45,003 nucleotides of DNA from a virus. Position numbers and translations under genes: made by a program. Positions 44,030 through 45,003 of this stretch are shown here, one piece after another (position 1 is the first letter of the stretch; each line of letters opens with the position of its first letter). Where the stretch lies: positions 1-45,003 of IMG/VR virus record IMGVR_UViG_3300009038_000002; one strand, given 5' to 3'. The notes beneath the pieces are model-generated. The model saw only the letters and a program-made list of their open reading frames with translations, was not told the DNA's origin and made no database searches.

Positions 44030-44224
44030 ATGCATGGAATGAAACATCACGAAGAAAGTTTGAAGAACCAAGACAAAGCACGCGGCCCGCGCCTCAAGAA
44101 AGGCGGCAAACGGGCGAGCGGACACGGCAACGCGCCGAAATCGTTTGTGACCAGCGGACACGGCGGCGGTCATATCAGCCTTCCGCACAGTTCACGCTCG
44201 CAAGGTTTTGCGGCATCCAACTGA
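44030..44224 (+). CDS. Small basic histidine/glycine-rich protein
   Basis: 64 residues after an AGGAAA ribosome site; M4 at 44039 is also possible. HHEESLKNQDKARGPRLKKG, then SGHGNAPKSFVTSGHGGGH. Basic and probably disordered; may bind DNA in the virion. Function unknown. Confidence 0.55.
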   Translation: MHGMKHHEESLKNQDKARGPRLKKGGKRASGHGNAPKSFVTSGHGGGHISLPHSSRSQGFAASN

Positions 44225-44225
44225 T

Positions 44226-44393
44226 ATGCCCCCGATTTCTCAAGCGCAGAGGGCGCTTATGCGCCTATGCTCGAACCCGAAGGAACGCGCCAAAGCGACA
44301 CGAGCCTGTCCTCCGATGGACGTGGCGAAGGAATTCAACGCCGCTGATCCAGGTGGAAAGCTGCCGTACCACAAACGACCCAAAGCAAAATGA
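44226..44393 (+). CDS. Conserved small phage protein (SQAQRALM..KEFNAAD type)
   Basis: 55 residues: PPISQAQRALMRLCSNPKER, DVAKEFNAADPGGKLPYHKR. Many phages carry a short protein with S.AQ...M, then V..EF..AD......LP.R; function unknown, often near virion genes. ATGA overlap with the next gene. Confidence 0.65.
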   Translation: MPPISQAQRALMRLCSNPKERAKATRACPPMDVAKEFNAADPGGKLPYHKRPKAK

Positions 44394-44575
44394 AAGCTCA
44401 CAATCAAAATCACATGCTAACGCACAAACTTCGGCCCAGCGGCAAATTCCGGCTCGGCAATGCCGACATCGGCCACCAGGGGACGGGCGCTCCCAGCCTC
44501 GTCACCGGAGGCAATGCAGTCGGCAAAGTGAAGTTGCACAAGCCAAAGATCACCGGCTTTCACGGCAGCTATTGA
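44390..44575 (+). CDS. Small basic glycine-rich protein
   Basis: 61 residues: LTHKLRPSGKFRLGNADIGH, then GAPSLVTGGNAVGKVKLHK. Composition resembles the protein at 44030. Unknown function. It shares one base (TGATG) with the next start. Confidence 0.55.
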   Translation: MKAHNQNHMLTHKLRPSGKFRLGNADIGHQGTGAPSLVTGGNAVGKVKLHKPKITGFHGSY

Positions 44576-44691
44576 TGCTTTGGGTTGACATCTCGTACTG
44601 GGATTGGCGGTTCATTCTCGGCGGTATCGCCTGCATCCTCATTGCGGCCTCAATTTGCTGGCGGCGGTGGCGGAAGAACCGGGAGCCGTGA
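44575..44691 (+). CDS. 38-residue single-pass membrane protein
   Basis: MLWVDISYWDWRFILGG, then IACILIAASICWRRWRK: one transmembrane helix and a basic C-terminus, starting in a TGATG overlap. Its last 42 bases are antisense to the leftward zinc-ribbon gene. It could be a small holin or pinholin partner, without further evidence. Confidence 0.5.
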   Translation: MLWVDISYWDWRFILGGIACILIAASICWRRWRKNREP

Positions 44692-44901
44692 TTCGTCTGC
44701 CTCCGCATCCACCGTCGCGCAGAGCGCCTTGTAAGCATCGGCTTCGGTGCGGGCCTTGCGACCGATCCGCGAGACATCGCTCGGACAGCGTGGATTGGAG
44801 CAGAACACCATCGTCAGTGCATCCTCATCGAAGCCCTTGAATGAATCAATGGCGATCTTCAGCGGCGCTTGGCAGGCCGGGCATTTGTAGAAGGAGTTCA
44901 T
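44650..44901 (-). CDS. Zinc-ribbon protein, third gene of the leftward RHH unit
   Basis: 83 residues. CPACQAPLKIAIDSFKG and FCSNPRCPSDVSRIG form a CxxC...CxxxxC zinc ribbon; the C-terminus is proline-rich (LPVLPPPPPAN). Start in an ATGA overlap with the junction-spanning gene. It converges on, and overlaps, the 38-residue membrane-protein gene. Confidence 0.65.
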   Translation of the reverse strand: MNSFYKCPACQAPLKIAIDSFKGFDEDALTMVFCSNPRCPSDVSRIGRKARTEADAYKALCATVDAEADESRLPVLPPPPPAN

Positions 44902-45003
44902 TCAGCGGCAATAGTTTGCTCTGGAAAGTCTCGCGCCAAACCCGCCAATAATGTTTCCACTTGCCGCGCATCTTCATGGTCTATTTCCATCGTCCACTCA
45001 AAT
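44898..45003 (-). CDS. Junction-spanning hypothetical protein, C-terminal part
   Basis: Continuation of the gene that starts at 128. In the joined molecule the frame passes through the 15-bp repeat once and reads MEIDHEDARQVETLLAGLAR, ending at TGA 44898, which overlaps the next ATG as ATGA. The intact coupling shows that no bases are missing or duplicated at the joint beyond the repeat. Confidence 0.75.
   Translation of the reverse strand, partial: FEWTMEIDHEDARQVETLLAGLARDFPEQTIAAE
44989..45003. repeat. Terminal direct repeat, right copy
   Basis: Identical to positions 1-15; see the left copy. Confidence 0.85.

Noticed and set aside
43958-44188. 76-residue minus frame with hydrophobic end
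   Set aside because: It is antisense to the 44030 gene, which has a ribosome site; the hydrophobic part includes the promoter of the 43971 gene.

Overview
The window is a complete or nearly complete tailed-phage genome of about 45.0 kb, close to half G+C or slightly above. The same 15 bp occur at positions 1-15 and 44989-45003. A small leftward gene reads cleanly from base 128 through base 1 into the right end and stops at 44898, so the contig is circular or circularly permuted (about 44,988 bp unique). The virion genes fit a podovirus-like particle: a large terminase, a 795-residue portal, a scaffold-like protein, an HK97-fold/SU10-like major capsid protein, no tape-measure or sheath gene, and three large ejection-type proteins at the end of the late region. 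The host is not certain. A secreted fibronectin-III-like protein at 33631 has a C-terminus typical of Verrucomicrobiota exported proteins, which is a weak pointer to that phylum.

Layout. (1) 329 down to 44650 across the junction: a leftward unit with a ribbon-helix-helix regulator, the junction gene and a zinc-ribbon protein. (2) 397-4452: an early rightward unit of small conserved phage proteins, a PD-(D/E)XK nuclease and a probable recombination partner, and a small membrane protein. (3) 5328-4510: a leftward unit of four small genes. (4) 5478-9270: rightward small genes, an HNH nuclease and an orphan cytosine-methyltransferase-like gene, closed by an intrinsic terminator. (5) 9427-11582: an HTH gene, then a leftward replication unit (DUF1376-type initiator with internal repeats, and an HNH protein). 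(6) 11900-15671: a rightward chain of very small genes, nearly all coupled by 4-nt stop/start overlaps. (7) 15745-17493: an Xre-type regulator facing a small protein that is essentially sigma-70 region 4, followed by a decayed or recoded stretch. (8) 17850-44691: packaging, head, tail and ejection genes, interrupted by two further HNH endonuclease genes.

No DNA polymerase, primase, helicase, RNA polymerase, integrase, tRNA, CRISPR array or recognisable endolysin is visible, so replication and late transcription probably lean on the host. The strongest unusual signals are regulatory. Most transcription units that begin at a promoter have a TTGAC box 34-41 nt upstream of the start codon, which implies leaderless or near-leaderless mRNAs. 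There is a 10-bp iterated operator between two divergent promoters, a pair of interpenetrating promoters between the Xre and sigma-4-like genes, and a 66-bp element present twice with identical internal spacing. An HNH-AP2 gene has TGA at the position of a conserved tryptophan, and several 9-16 codon ORFs do nothing obvious except bridge two genes.
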